Assembly: GCF_000234355.1 (NCBI RefSeq)
Contig: NZ_AGQV01000002.1
Location: 1 to 64,000 of the forward strand
Direction of reading: 5' to 3'
Length of the DNA: 64,000 nt
Source of the DNA: Gluconobacter morbifer G707
GTDB taxonomy: Bacteria; Pseudomonadota; Alphaproteobacteria; Acetobacterales; Acetobacteraceae
The notes under the pieces were generated by a model. That model was not told where the DNA came from and searched no databases. It saw only the letters and a list, made by a program, of their open reading frames with translations. Below, piece by piece: positions 1-6,324 of this stretch. A program made the position numbers and the translations under genes. Position 1 is the first letter of the stretch. Each line of letters starts with the position of its first letter.

Positions 1-1
1 A

Positions 2-184
2 CCTGTGACCTTCATGAATGCCTGCACCCAGGAAGGGTTTGACCGCTTCCTCAAGTCTTCGATCGCCCCGTCGGTCCATAACAAGGCGCGGGATGTTCGA
101 AACAGGATGGTCGCGTGCCAGAACCTGGCGACGCAGAACGCAAGCCTGAGCAATCATCGTGTCGCCCAGTCGTGGGGTGAATGA
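2..184 (+). CDS. 3' end of an unrecognised mobile-element gene (5' truncated by the window)
   Basis: The frame is open from the first base of the window to a TGA at 182-184, giving about 60 residues of a protein that starts outside the window. The visible part is polar, with two cysteines and a likely helical C-terminus; I do not recognise a family. The same frame stays open after the TGA to 418 with no ATG, so the stop may be a nonsense mutation in a longer gene. It heads the run of small rightward genes of the integrated element. Confidence 0.45.
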   Translation, partial: PVTFMNACTQEGFDRFLKSSIAPSVHNKARDVRNRMVACQNLATQNASLSNHRVAQSWGE

Positions 185-418
185 GCCTATGGCCAGGCGC
201 AGGAGCTGGCCAGCCTTCTTTCCCTCAACTGTCTGCCCGAGCCGGTTCCTGCCATTCCGCCCCGGCCGCTCGATTGCCGACCTCTCACGGTATCTCCGCT
301 GGAAGAGATCGAGGCGGCAGAAGCGGCCCGCACCCTGAAAGACTGGTGCACAGGGCAGGTTTTCCTCCTCCGCGGCTTCGTGGAGCGCATTCTTCGGGGA
401 GGCCATCATGCTCATTGA
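185..418 (+). other. Open frame without a start codon, in frame with the preceding truncated gene
   Basis: After the TGA at 182-184 the same frame is open for about 77 codons. It contains a proline-rich stretch with two cysteines and then an acidic helix-like segment (EEIEAAEAARTLKDW). There is no ATG, and the only GTG (380) is near the end. It could be the second half of an interrupted gene, a frame using a rare start, or chance. The competing frame from ATG 189 gives an arginine-rich 49-residue product that looks less protein-like. Confidence 0.3.
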
Positions 419-563
419 TCTGCCCGGCTCCATCGGCCCGATCATTCTGTGTCTGTACCTCTTCCTTTCCGGCTTCCTCACCGGGATGGGCCTGGAGCGT
501 TTCCGCTACGTGGTCAGCATCTTCACTCCTGGCAAAGGGAGTGGATCCGATGAACGCCAGTAG
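408..563 (+). CDS. Small single-span membrane protein (51 aa)
   Basis: The ATG at 408 follows a good ribosome-binding site (GGGGAGG at about 397-403). The 51-residue product has one hydrophobic segment at about residues 8-28 (IGPIILCLYLFLSGFLTG), then a short charged tail, which suggests a small inner-membrane protein. Its 3' end overlaps the next gene by 14 bases. Small membrane proteins of this kind occur in phage lysis or regulation modules, but no function can be assigned. Confidence 0.5.
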   Translation: MLIDLPGSIGPIILCLYLFLSGFLTGMGLERFRYVVSIFTPGKGSGSDERQ

Positions 564-795
564 TCGCAGTTCCGACAAATTCTGCGTGGTCATGCTCGGT
601 CGCAGGCCTGGCAAGGACAGCACGAGGTTCGCCGAGTATCTCAAGGCCGAGAAATTCGCGAAGGAGCAGGCCTCACGCTATTGCTGCGCCTTCGACATCT
701 TCCGCGGACGGCGTCTGGTTGCCACGGCCTGCACGCCGAATTTCCAGGGGCAGGTCAAGGTCGACATGACCACTTACGGAGCGACCATCGCATGA
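550..795 (+). CDS. Hypothetical protein of the integrated element (81 aa)
   Basis: The start is ATG 550, preceded by AAAGGGAG at about 536-543. The same frame is open further upstream to 181, but that part is low-complexity and lacks a good ribosome-binding site. The product is small, basic and soluble-looking, with a C-terminal half rich in aromatic and beta-prone residues. I do not recognise a family. Its TGA overlaps the ATG of the next mini-ORF (ATGA), so translation is probably coupled. Confidence 0.55.
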   Translation: MNASSRSSDKFCVVMLGRRPGKDSTRFAEYLKAEKFAKEQASRYCCAFDIFRGRRLVATACTPNFQGQVKVDMTTYGATIA

Positions 796-866
796 GCCGG
801 GTTCGTTGCATCCGTTCTCGCGCACTGGTCAGCCCTGAGATCGCAGGGAAGGGGGCTGAGCGATGA
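792..866 (+). CDS. Mini-ORF of 24 codons linked by ATGA overlaps on both sides
   Basis: The ATG at 792 overlaps the stop of the upstream gene, and its own TGA (864-866) overlaps the ATG of the downstream gene, both as ATGA. The 24-residue product is basic with no recognisable domain. A purine-rich GGGAAGGGGG stretch (847-856) inside it would serve as ribosome-binding site for the next gene. It may be a real microprotein or simply a translational relay. Confidence 0.35.
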   Translation: MSRVRCIRSRALVSPEIAGKGAER

Positions 867-1081
867 GATGCCCCTATGCCGGATTCCGTACCTTCAGTCG
901 CCGCGCTGCGGAGATGGGATATGCGCCACGCAAAACCAATGGCGGCCACGTCTGCTGGACACATCCTTGCGGAGCCCTGGTCTTCGGATCGAGCACGCCA
1001 GGAGACCATCGAAACGAGCAGAACCTTCTCGCCCTGATGCGTCGGAAGCTCCGCCAGAGCGCCGCTGCATCAGCATCCTGA
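863..1081 (+). CDS. Small HicA-like or unrecognised protein (72 aa)
   Basis: The ATG at 863 sits just after a strong purine-rich ribosome-binding site and overlaps the preceding stop. Residues about 15-50 (GYAPRKTNGGHVCWTHPCG and following) resemble the short beta-hairpin with a conserved GGH...H pattern seen in HicA-type small RNA-binding folds, where the histidine is catalytic in toxins. No HicB-type antitoxin partner follows, so the toxin reading is only a suggestion. The neighbours are other small genes of the element. Confidence 0.45.
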   Translation: MRCPYAGFRTFSRRAAEMGYAPRKTNGGHVCWTHPCGALVFGSSTPGDHRNEQNLLALMRRKLRQSAAASAS

Positions 1082-1091
1082 GGAAAATCTC

Positions 1092-1235
1092 ATGCACCCG
1101 TACATCCTTCTCGCCCTGCTGGCCGGTCCCCAATGCTTGCCGTTCATGCATACGGAGCAGGGCAGTCCCTATTCGACCGTACCAAAGCAGAAAATCACCG
1201 CCATCCGCCTTGTCTGCAAACCGGAAGAGGACTGA
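1092..1235 (+). CDS. Small hypothetical protein with hydrophobic N-terminus (47 aa)
   Basis: ATG 1092 is preceded by GAGGAAAA at 1080-1087, a good ribosome-binding site. The first 17 residues (MHPYILLALLAGPQCLP) are hydrophobic and could be a signal or anchor segment; the cysteine is not in a convincing lipobox. The rest is short and polar. It lies 10 bases after the previous gene and 5 before the next one, in the same tight run. Function unknown. Confidence 0.45.
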   Translation: MHPYILLALLAGPQCLPFMHTEQGSPYSTVPKQKITAIRLVCKPEED

Positions 1236-1240
1236 TCGTC

Positions 1241-1744
1241 ATGACTGAGACTGGACAGAGGCGTCCAGGCCGAACCCGGGACATGCAGGTCTCCGAGCTG
1301 ACCGTGCTCTTCAGGGCAAATATGCCATGGGACCAGCCCATGACCGCAGCCGATACATTCGTTTCAGAGATCGAGGCGAGATGCGCAGAAGAACAGCGCC
1401 GGAAGGATGCGGAAGGGAAAGAGCTTATCGACCTGACCGCTCTGAAAGCGGAACAGGGATTTGACTGTGACGAAGGACGCCTTGATCCGGGCGTATTGGA
1501 TAAAATCAAAAAAGGACGCCTTACTCCCGCCAACGTCGCCGCGCTGGAGGCGAGGGTGAAGGTGTTGGAGGACGCCATTAATGCGGCTTGTGAGCGCCTA
1601 TCGGCTCCCGCATGGACTATCTGCGCCAACACCCATTGCGAGCGGGCCGATGAGTGCCGTAGCCCCGCAGAATGCGGCGGGACCGGGAAACCTGGAGCAC
1701 TACGCATCCTTCGCGCCGCCCTCACACGCGAGGGAGGGGAGTGA
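1241..1744 (+). CDS. Hypothetical protein with coiled-coil centre and four-cysteine C-terminus (167 aa)
   Basis: I choose ATG 1241 over the upstream in-frame start at 1133, because 1133 lies inside the previous gene while GAAGAGG at about 1224-1230 precedes 1241. The centre (residues about 40-125) is rich in charged and leucine residues and likely helical. The C-terminal region has four cysteines spaced C-x4-C-x5-C-x5-C within residues about 128-146, possibly a metal site. I do not recognise the family. It belongs to the element's rightward gene run. Confidence 0.5.
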   Translation: MTETGQRRPGRTRDMQVSELTVLFRANMPWDQPMTAADTFVSEIEARCAEEQRRKDAEGKELIDLTALKAEQGFDCDEGRLDPGVLDKIKKGRLTPANVAALEARVKVLEDAINAACERLSAPAWTICANTHCERADECRSPAECGGTGKPGALRILRAALTREGGE

Positions 1745-1779
1745 TGGTACCGACAATGCGCATCCGGAAGGCCTAGACT

Positions 1780-2193
1780 GTGCGTGTAGCCTGGTGGGAT
1801 GAAAGCGGAATCCTATATGGCCCATCAGCCGGAAAGGTCCGAGCCAAAGTCTACCGGGACGTTGACGATGTTTCCTTTTCAGACATCACAGTTCGGCGCT
1901 GTAAAGAAAAGGACATCTTCCTACCTGCTCCGGACGAGATTGCCTTAGGACTTACCCCCAAGGAACGGGACGCCCTCTTGCACGCCCATGGCTCGACTTG
2001 TGGCGATGTCATGAAGGCTGGGTTCAGGGATCATTATTACACGGATGCAAACAATCCTGTGCTTTGCTCTTTAGTTGAGAAAGGATTGATGCAGAAGTCT
2101 AGTCGTGGATGGGATGAAGGCTGCATCTATTTCTACACGACAGATGTAGGCAAGAACTGCGCCAACTCCCTGACGCCGGAATATAATCCATGA
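1780..2193 (+). CDS. Hypothetical protein, GTG start (137 aa)
   Basis: The frame begins at GTG 1780, just after an in-frame TAG at 1774, so no earlier start exists; GGAAGG at 1766-1771 is the likely ribosome-binding site. The N-terminal 40 residues (WWDESGILYG, then GKVRAKVYRDV) look like a compact beta domain. The C-terminal part (residues about 65-130) resembles a small winged-helix-like region with a DHYYTD motif. No family is recognised. Its stop overlaps the next ATG. Base composition here looks more AT-rich than the flanking core genome, in keeping with acquired DNA. Confidence 0.55.
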   Translation: MRVAWWDESGILYGPSAGKVRAKVYRDVDDVSFSDITVRRCKEKDIFLPAPDEIALGLTPKERDALLHAHGSTCGDVMKAGFRDHYYTDANNPVLCSLVEKGLMQKSSRGWDEGCIYFYTTDVGKNCANSLTPEYNP

Positions 2194-2720
2194 GCGGGCG
2201 GACGGATACGGAGCGGCCAATTCTCGACCCGTGTTCTGGCAGCCGGATGTTCTATTTTGATCGCGCAGATCCTCGCGTCTTTTTCGGGGACATTCGGCAT
2301 GAGACGCATGAGTTAAAGGATTCTTCTAGCGCTGGCGGTAGCCGGAAACTCATCATCGCTCCGGACCAGGCAATGGATTTTCGTGCATTGCCGTTCCCCG
2401 AGGCAAAATTCCATCTCGTCGTGTTTGATCCACCACATCTTACATCGAACGGAGCGACCGGGTGGCTTGCAATGAAGTACGGGAAACTCAGGGAAGAGTG
2501 GCGTGAAGATATCCGTCAGGGATTTCGTGAATGTTTCCGGGTTCTGCGACCATTCGGGACGCTGATCTTCAAGTGGAATGAGCACGAGATCCCTGTCCGG
2601 GAGATCTTGGCTCTTACCGATCAGAAGCCCCTATTCGGCAATCGATGCGGCAAGACCGCGAAAACACATTGGATTGTTTTCATGAAGGACGCAGCCATAA
2701 ACGCGGAGGAGCGGGGATGA
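2190..2720 (+). CDS. Small SAM-dependent methyltransferase-like protein of prophage type (176 aa)
   Basis: The protein has a motif-I-like start (ILDPCSGSRMF, residues 11-21) and a catalytic-type DPPH at residues 80-83 (VVFDPPHLTSNGAT), followed by a conserved helix region and the FGTLIFKWNE strand. This is the arrangement of class I, DPPY-type N-methyltransferases, which are usually DNA adenine or cytosine N4 enzymes. The usual Y/F/W after DPP is replaced by H, so the target is uncertain. The start overlaps the previous stop as ATGA. Similar small methyltransferases are common in prophages, where they may protect or mark element DNA. Confidence 0.65.
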   Translation: MSGRTDTERPILDPCSGSRMFYFDRADPRVFFGDIRHETHELKDSSSAGGSRKLIIAPDQAMDFRALPFPEAKFHLVVFDPPHLTSNGATGWLAMKYGKLREEWREDIRQGFRECFRVLRPFGTLIFKWNEHEIPVREILALTDQKPLFGNRCGKTAKTHWIVFMKDAAINAEERG

Positions 2721-2929
2721 ATGAGACATCACAACTTCTGACAGTCAAGGAAGTGCAGTCACGTCTTGGCTGGAGCAGAGCGACGATCTACCGGCACATG
2801 AGCGCAGGTCAATTTCCACGCCCGCGGCGTCTATCGTCCGGCTCTGTCCGATGGGATCAGCGCGACATTGAAGAACTGATCCGCATCGGAACCGATGCCT
2901 GGCGGGAACAGAGTATGGCCTCCCTATAG
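2717..2929 (+). CDS. alpA: AlpA-type helix-turn-helix regulator or excisionase
   Basis: This 70-residue protein has the MerR-like winged-helix signature of AlpA: LTVKEVQSRLGWSRATIYRH at residues 8-27, then FPRPRRLSSGSVRW and an IEELI helix. The ATG at 2717 is preceded by GGAGGAGCGGGG and overlaps the methyltransferase stop; an earlier in-frame ATG at 2645 lies inside that gene and is rejected. AlpA proteins of P4-like islands act as excisionase or as activators of the linked integrase. Here the gene runs convergently into int, and the two 3' ends overlap by 6 bases. Confidence 0.75.
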   Translation: MNETSQLLTVKEVQSRLGWSRATIYRHMSAGQFPRPRRLSSGSVRWDQRDIEELIRIGTDAWREQSMASL

Positions 2930-4156
2930 GGAGTGGGGCTTTCTACAAGTATTCACAAGATCCTTGAGGCTGGCCTGTCTTTCCAAGATCAAGTCGGCCC
3001 AGATCTGCGCCAGCTCGCGACGACGGACGAGAAACTGAGCGCGATTGTAGGCACCCTCCACTTTGTTTTTCATGGTGTGGGCAAGCATGAGATCGATCGG
3101 CTGCCGATCCTCCGGAAACCTTTCATTCATCGAACTTGAGAAAGTGGCCCGGAAGCCATGCGGGACATGGCGCTGATGATATCCGGCACGGTTCAAGAGG
3201 TAGCCGATAGCATTCTCGCTCATGACTTGCTTAGGGCGTCGAGCATTTGGGAAAAGATGCGGCCAGCGACCGGAAAGGGGCCGCAAAGCTTCGAGCAGTT
3301 CAACGGCCTGCCGTGAGAGCGGAACAAGGTGCTCACGCTTCATCTTCATTCGAATTGCCGGAATGCGCCATAGAGGCTCTGCGCCGTCCAGGTCCTCAAA
3401 TTCGTTCCACATGGCATAGCGCAGTTCGCCCGGCCTCACAGCAGTCAGATACAGCAGTCGAAGCGCCAGGAGCGTGACAGGATGAGCGTCTTCCTTCTCG
3501 ACCTTGCGGATCATGGCGCGCGCTTCATTCAGATCTGTTATGGCTGGCTGGCGTCCCTGTACCACAGGACGCAGAGCAGGGGCGACAATGGCGGCTGGAT
3601 CTGCTGTGCCGTATCCGCAGGCAATGGCATGGACAAAAATACCTGACATCCTTTGCCGGGCGCGATGGGCAGACTCAACAGCTCCCCGGTTCTCGATCTC
3701 ACGCAGGACGGCAAGTACTATTGGCGGCGTTAGGTCATTGACGGGCATGTGGCCAACGGATGGGAGGACGTCACGCTCTAGGCTGCGCCACACATCCGCC
3801 GCGTGCCGCTCCGTCCAGAGATCCTTGCGTTGCTCAAACCAATCCCGGGCAGTCGCGATGAAGGTCTGAGAAGGATCGACTTTCCCAATCGTCTTGAGCA
3901 GCTTTTTCTCTTTTGCTGGATCGCGGCCAGCTTGCAGGACCTTTCGCGCTTCGTCCCGCTCTGACCGTGCATCGGGCAGCCGAACATCTGGGTATGATCC
4001 GATCGTATAGGTCTTTTCCTTGCCCCCGATCTCATACCGCCAACGCCAGTGCTTTCCACCTGATGGCGTCACCTGAAGATACAGGCCACCTCCGTCAGTG
4101 AGTTTGAAAGGCTTATCCTTCGGCTTGGCCGCCCGGACTTGCGAGTCTGTCAGCAT
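2924..4156 (-). CDS. int: Tyrosine recombinase/integrase, P4 type (DUF4102 N-terminus)
   Basis: This 410-residue site-specific recombinase would integrate and excise the element. The N-terminal DUF4102-type domain (about 1-85) is followed by a SAM-like core-binding domain (about 95-190) and the catalytic domain. Catalytic residues are visible: R241 (TAVRPGEL), a lysine near 271-273, H333 and R336 (HGFR), H360 (LAHT) and nucleophile Y370 (AYNRAQF). It therefore looks intact. It reads towards the element interior, with its start 165 bases from the 3' end of tRNA-Ser, the standard arrangement for integration into a tRNA gene. No strong ribosome-binding site is visible before the ATG. Confidence 0.9.
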   Translation of the reverse strand: MLTDSQVRAAKPKDKPFKLTDGGGLYLQVTPSGGKHWRWRYEIGGKEKTYTIGSYPDVRLPDARSERDEARKVLQAGRDPAKEKKLLKTIGKVDPSQTFIATARDWFEQRKDLWTERHAADVWRSLERDVLPSVGHMPVNDLTPPIVLAVLREIENRGAVESAHRARQRMSGIFVHAIACGYGTADPAAIVAPALRPVVQGRQPAITDLNEARAMIRKVEKEDAHPVTLLALRLLYLTAVRPGELRYAMWNEFEDLDGAEPLWRIPAIRMKMKREHLVPLSRQAVELLEALRPLSGRWPHLFPNARRPKQVMSENAIGYLLNRAGYHQRHVPHGFRATFSSSMNERFPEDRQPIDLMLAHTMKNKVEGAYNRAQFLVRRRELAQIWADLILERQASLKDLVNTCRKPHSL

Positions 4157-4161
4157 CTGGT

Positions 4162-4204
4162 TCTACCCGGTCTCTTCCCAAATTATACCCGCCGTCTACC
4201 CGGT
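4162..4204. repeat. Pair of 10-bp direct repeats upstream of int
   Basis: TCTACCCGGT occurs at 4162-4171 and again at 4195-4204, 33 bp apart (about three helical turns), between the int start codon and the phased repeat array. A pair in this position could be an integrase arm-type site or an operator for int. Function is inferred from position only. Confidence 0.5.
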
Positions 4205-4210
4205 TCGGAA

Positions 4211-4314
4211 CGAGACAGGATGAGACAAAACGAGAACGAATGAGACAACAGAATGACGCAAAACACTGGACAGACCAAGGCTTTGAGACAACATGAGACT
4301 GATTGAGAAAGGAA
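4211..4314. repeat. Two clusters of helically phased 10-bp repeats (YGAGAmaa) between int and tRNA-Ser
   Basis: Four consecutive 10-bp units start at 4211, 4221, 4231 and 4241 (CGAGACAGGA, TGAGACAAAA, CGAGAACGAA, TGAGACAACA). Three more start at 4285, 4295 and 4305 (TGAGACAACA, TGAGACTGAT, TGAGAAAGGA). The 4241 and 4285 units are identical. One unit per helical turn on one DNA face is typical of cooperative protein binding. The likely ligands are the integrase arm-binding domain or the AlpA/excisionase; this is an inference. Confidence 0.7.
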
Positions 4315-4321
4315 GCTGGCG

Positions 4322-4408
4322 GAGAGAGAGGGATTCGAACCCTCGGTACGCTATTAACGTACACACGCTTTCCAAGCGTGCGCCTTAAGCCGCTCGGCCA
4401 TCTCTCCT
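4322..4408 (-). tRNA. serT: tRNA-Ser (anticodon GGA)
   Basis: On the minus strand the gene begins GGAGAGATGGCCGAGC and ends with the complementary TCTCTCC, giving a 7-bp acceptor stem. The anticodon loop is TTGGAAA (GGA, reading UCC/UCU serine codons) on a CACGC/GCGTG stem. A long variable arm and a GGTTCGAATCC T-loop are present. CCA is not encoded. It lies only 17 bases downstream of trpF on the same strand and serves as attachment site for the element on its 3' side. The symbol is tentative. Confidence 0.93.
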
Positions 4409-4425
4409 GTCGAGCGAGGTGGTGT

Positions 4426-5082
4426 TTACGGGAGAGGAGATTTCAGATCAACCCCTTGCCGGATGTTTTCGACAAAATTTTTGATCAGGAGCGGAGACTT
4501 GTGTCCGCGCTCCTTTTCCACCCCTGATGAGACATCAACGGCTGGCGGATGGGCGATCCGGAGGGCATTTTTCACATTGGCCGGTGTCAGGCCGCCTGCC
4601 AGCATCCAGAAGCAGGGTGCTTTCCAGCCTGCCGTCAGGGACCATTCAAAGGTTCGGCCCAGACCGCCCGGACGTGTATCGGTCGCAGTGCGCGGGGATT
4701 CGATGACATATCCGTCTGTAACGGCATATTGTGGAAGGTCTTCTGCGGTTTTTATACCTTTGGCAAGCCAGACGGGACGTCCGAATTTTTCCCGAATCTC
4801 TGCTGCGCGCTCAGCTGTGTCATAAATCTGGAGAACATTGAGTTGGACGGCTGCGAGCGTTCTGGCGATAGTGTCATCACTGGCGCCAACGAAAAGTCCG
4901 GCTCTTTCCGGGCCCTTCTCGCTTGCGGCAGGTACGCTCCGGTCCAGTTCACTGGCCTGGTCGATGGTCAGGAAACGGGGGGAGGCGGGGTGGAAAACGA
5001 AACCGACCCAGTCAACTTTCAGATCGGCGCAAAGCACCATGGTTTCGCGATCGCGAATACCGCAGATCTTTATACCGGTCAT
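4426..5082 (-). CDS. trpF: Phosphoribosylanthranilate isomerase
   Basis: TrpF converts N-(5-phosphoribosyl)anthranilate to CdRP, the third step of tryptophan synthesis. The 218-residue protein starts with MTGIKICGIR (catalytic Cys7 in the KICG motif), followed by GFVFHPASPRF, the typical phosphate-loop and barrel signatures, and a C-terminal GLTPANV and DVSSGVE. Length fits the family. Its ATG overlaps the pyrF stop by 4 bases. The other trp genes in the window (trpEGDC) lie about 50 kb away, and trpBA, which often follow trpF in alphaproteobacteria, are absent here; the tRNA and the integrated element stand in that place. Confidence 0.93.
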   Translation of the reverse strand: MTGIKICGIRDRETMVLCADLKVDWVGFVFHPASPRFLTIDQASELDRSVPAASEKGPERAGLFVGASDDTIARTLAAVQLNVLQIYDTAERAAEIREKFGRPVWLAKGIKTAEDLPQYAVTDGYVIESPRTATDTRPGGLGRTFEWSLTAGWKAPCFWMLAGGLTPANVKNALRIAHPPAVDVSSGVEKERGHKSPLLIKNFVENIRQGVDLKSPLP

Positions 5083-5789
5083 GCAGAAGCCAGTTCATCC
5101 ATGATGGCCTGTGCGGCGCGGGCCGGATTTTCGGCGCGTATGATGGGCCGCCCAACGACGATCCAGTCCGCGCCGGCCCGTGCAGCCTGTGCTGGCGTCA
5201 TGATTCGTTTCTGGTCATTGGCGGATGCGCCAGCGGGGCGGATGCCGGGTACCACAAGAATGGGATCGTCACCGAGAGCATCACGCAAAGGGGCGATTTC
5301 ATGAGCCGAGCAGACCAGCCCGTCCGCTCCGGCCTGCATGGCCAGTTTTCCCAGACGCAGGACCTGCTCCCGGGGAGGTGCATCCACGCCTGTCTCTGCC
5401 AGTCCTTCCGCATTCATGCTGGTCAGGACCGTGACAGCGAGAAGTTTGGGACGCGTTTCACCGGGCAGGATGGCCTTTTCCAGGGTCTCCCGGCCTCGTG
5501 CAATCATTTCCGAGCCGCCGGAGGCGTGAATGGTCGTCAGGGCGGGGCGCAGGGATGCCAGCGCGGAGAGCCCGGAAGCAACGGTGTTGGGGATATCATG
5601 CAGTTTGAGGTCAAGAAAAAGGGAGTGACCTGATGAGACTTCCTGTACCGCCTCGAAACCACACGAATATGTGAACTCCATGCCCAGTTTGAGGGCGTCC
5701 ACAATCCGGCCGACGTCGTCTGCCCAGGAGAGAGCCTGCTGACGGTCCTTGGTATCGAGTGCGGCAATGAGGCGGGTACGATGGGTCAT
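5079..5789 (-). CDS. pyrF: Orotidine 5'-phosphate decarboxylase
   Basis: PyrF makes UMP from OMP, the last step of pyrimidine synthesis. The 236-residue protein begins MTHRTRLIAALDT and contains the catalytic signature LFLDLKLHDIPNT, plus VVPGIRPAG near the phosphate site. The open frame extends to 5993, but those 68 extra residues lie inside the upstream lapA-like gene in another frame and are not part of the family. It overlaps trpF by 4 bases and lies 10 bases after the lapA-like gene, so the three are probably one operon. Confidence 0.94.
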   Translation of the reverse strand: MTHRTRLIAALDTKDRQQALSWADDVGRIVDALKLGMEFTYSCGFEAVQEVSSGHSLFLDLKLHDIPNTVASGLSALASLRPALTTIHASGGSEMIARGRETLEKAILPGETRPKLLAVTVLTSMNAEGLAETGVDAPPREQVLRLGKLAMQAGADGLVCSAHEIAPLRDALGDDPILVVPGIRPAGASANDQKRIMTPAQAARAGADWIVVGRPIIRAENPARAAQAIMDELASA

Positions 5790-5799
5790 GGATTTCAGA

Positions 5800-6159
5800 T
5801 CAGACCTTTTTGTCCGGAAATACGGTTTTCTTGGGCGTGAGAGGCGTGATGTCCGGGGAGGAGGTCGGAACACGAGCCGCCTGGAGACGGTCGATACGCT
5901 GGTGCAGTTCGACGATCTGACTTTCCAGTGTGCGGACCTGTCCTTCTGCCCGCCGCGCCCGGGAACGCTGCCGCAGATCGCCGATCCAGCCAATCAGCAG
6001 GCCGATCAGCAGGCTTGCAACCCCGATGCCGAGACCGAGTGTCCCAATCGAAAGATGCCAGCCGAACGAGATCAGCCAGACCGGCTGGGGATCGGCATTA
6101 CTCAGGGCAAAGACAATCAGAACGGCGAAAAAGATTACAAGAAGAAGAAGTCTCAGCAT
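5800..6159 (-). CDS. lapA: LapA-domain (DUF1049) inner-membrane protein
   Basis: The 119-residue protein has two membrane segments (about residues 3-20 and 38-60), separated by the NADPQPVWLISFGW loop, and then a charged coiled coil (about 63-95) ending in a proline-rich tail. This is the lipopolysaccharide assembly protein A layout; in E. coli LapA/LapB tune LPS synthesis through LpxC. In many alphaproteobacteria a lapA-like gene lies beside trpF or pyrF, as here. No lapB is present in the window. Confidence 0.75.
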   Translation of the reverse strand: MLRLLLLVIFFAVLIVFALSNADPQPVWLISFGWHLSIGTLGLGIGVASLLIGLLIGWIGDLRQRSRARRAEGQVRTLESQIVELHQRIDRLQAARVPTSSPDITPLTPKKTVFPDKKV

Positions 6160-6324
6160 GGAGATGTCCTATCGTGCTGCCTGCAACGCGGCAAGAAGCC
6201 GGGCGGGAGGATTGATTTCCTGTCAGCAGTCATGATGTGCTTTCGCATGGACATAACCATGCACTGGTGCTGACATTTCATAATATGGCGTATCATCACC
6301 CGCACGTCACCGGAAGGGACTGCC

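Noticed and set aside
181-549. In-frame upstream extension of the 550-795 gene
   Set aside because: The extra 123 residues are serine, proline and arginine rich, overlap two other frames and lack a ribosome-binding site; ATG 550 has one.
5790-5993. N-terminal 68-residue extension of pyrF
   Set aside because: It overlaps the lapA-like gene in another frame and is absent from the enzyme family.
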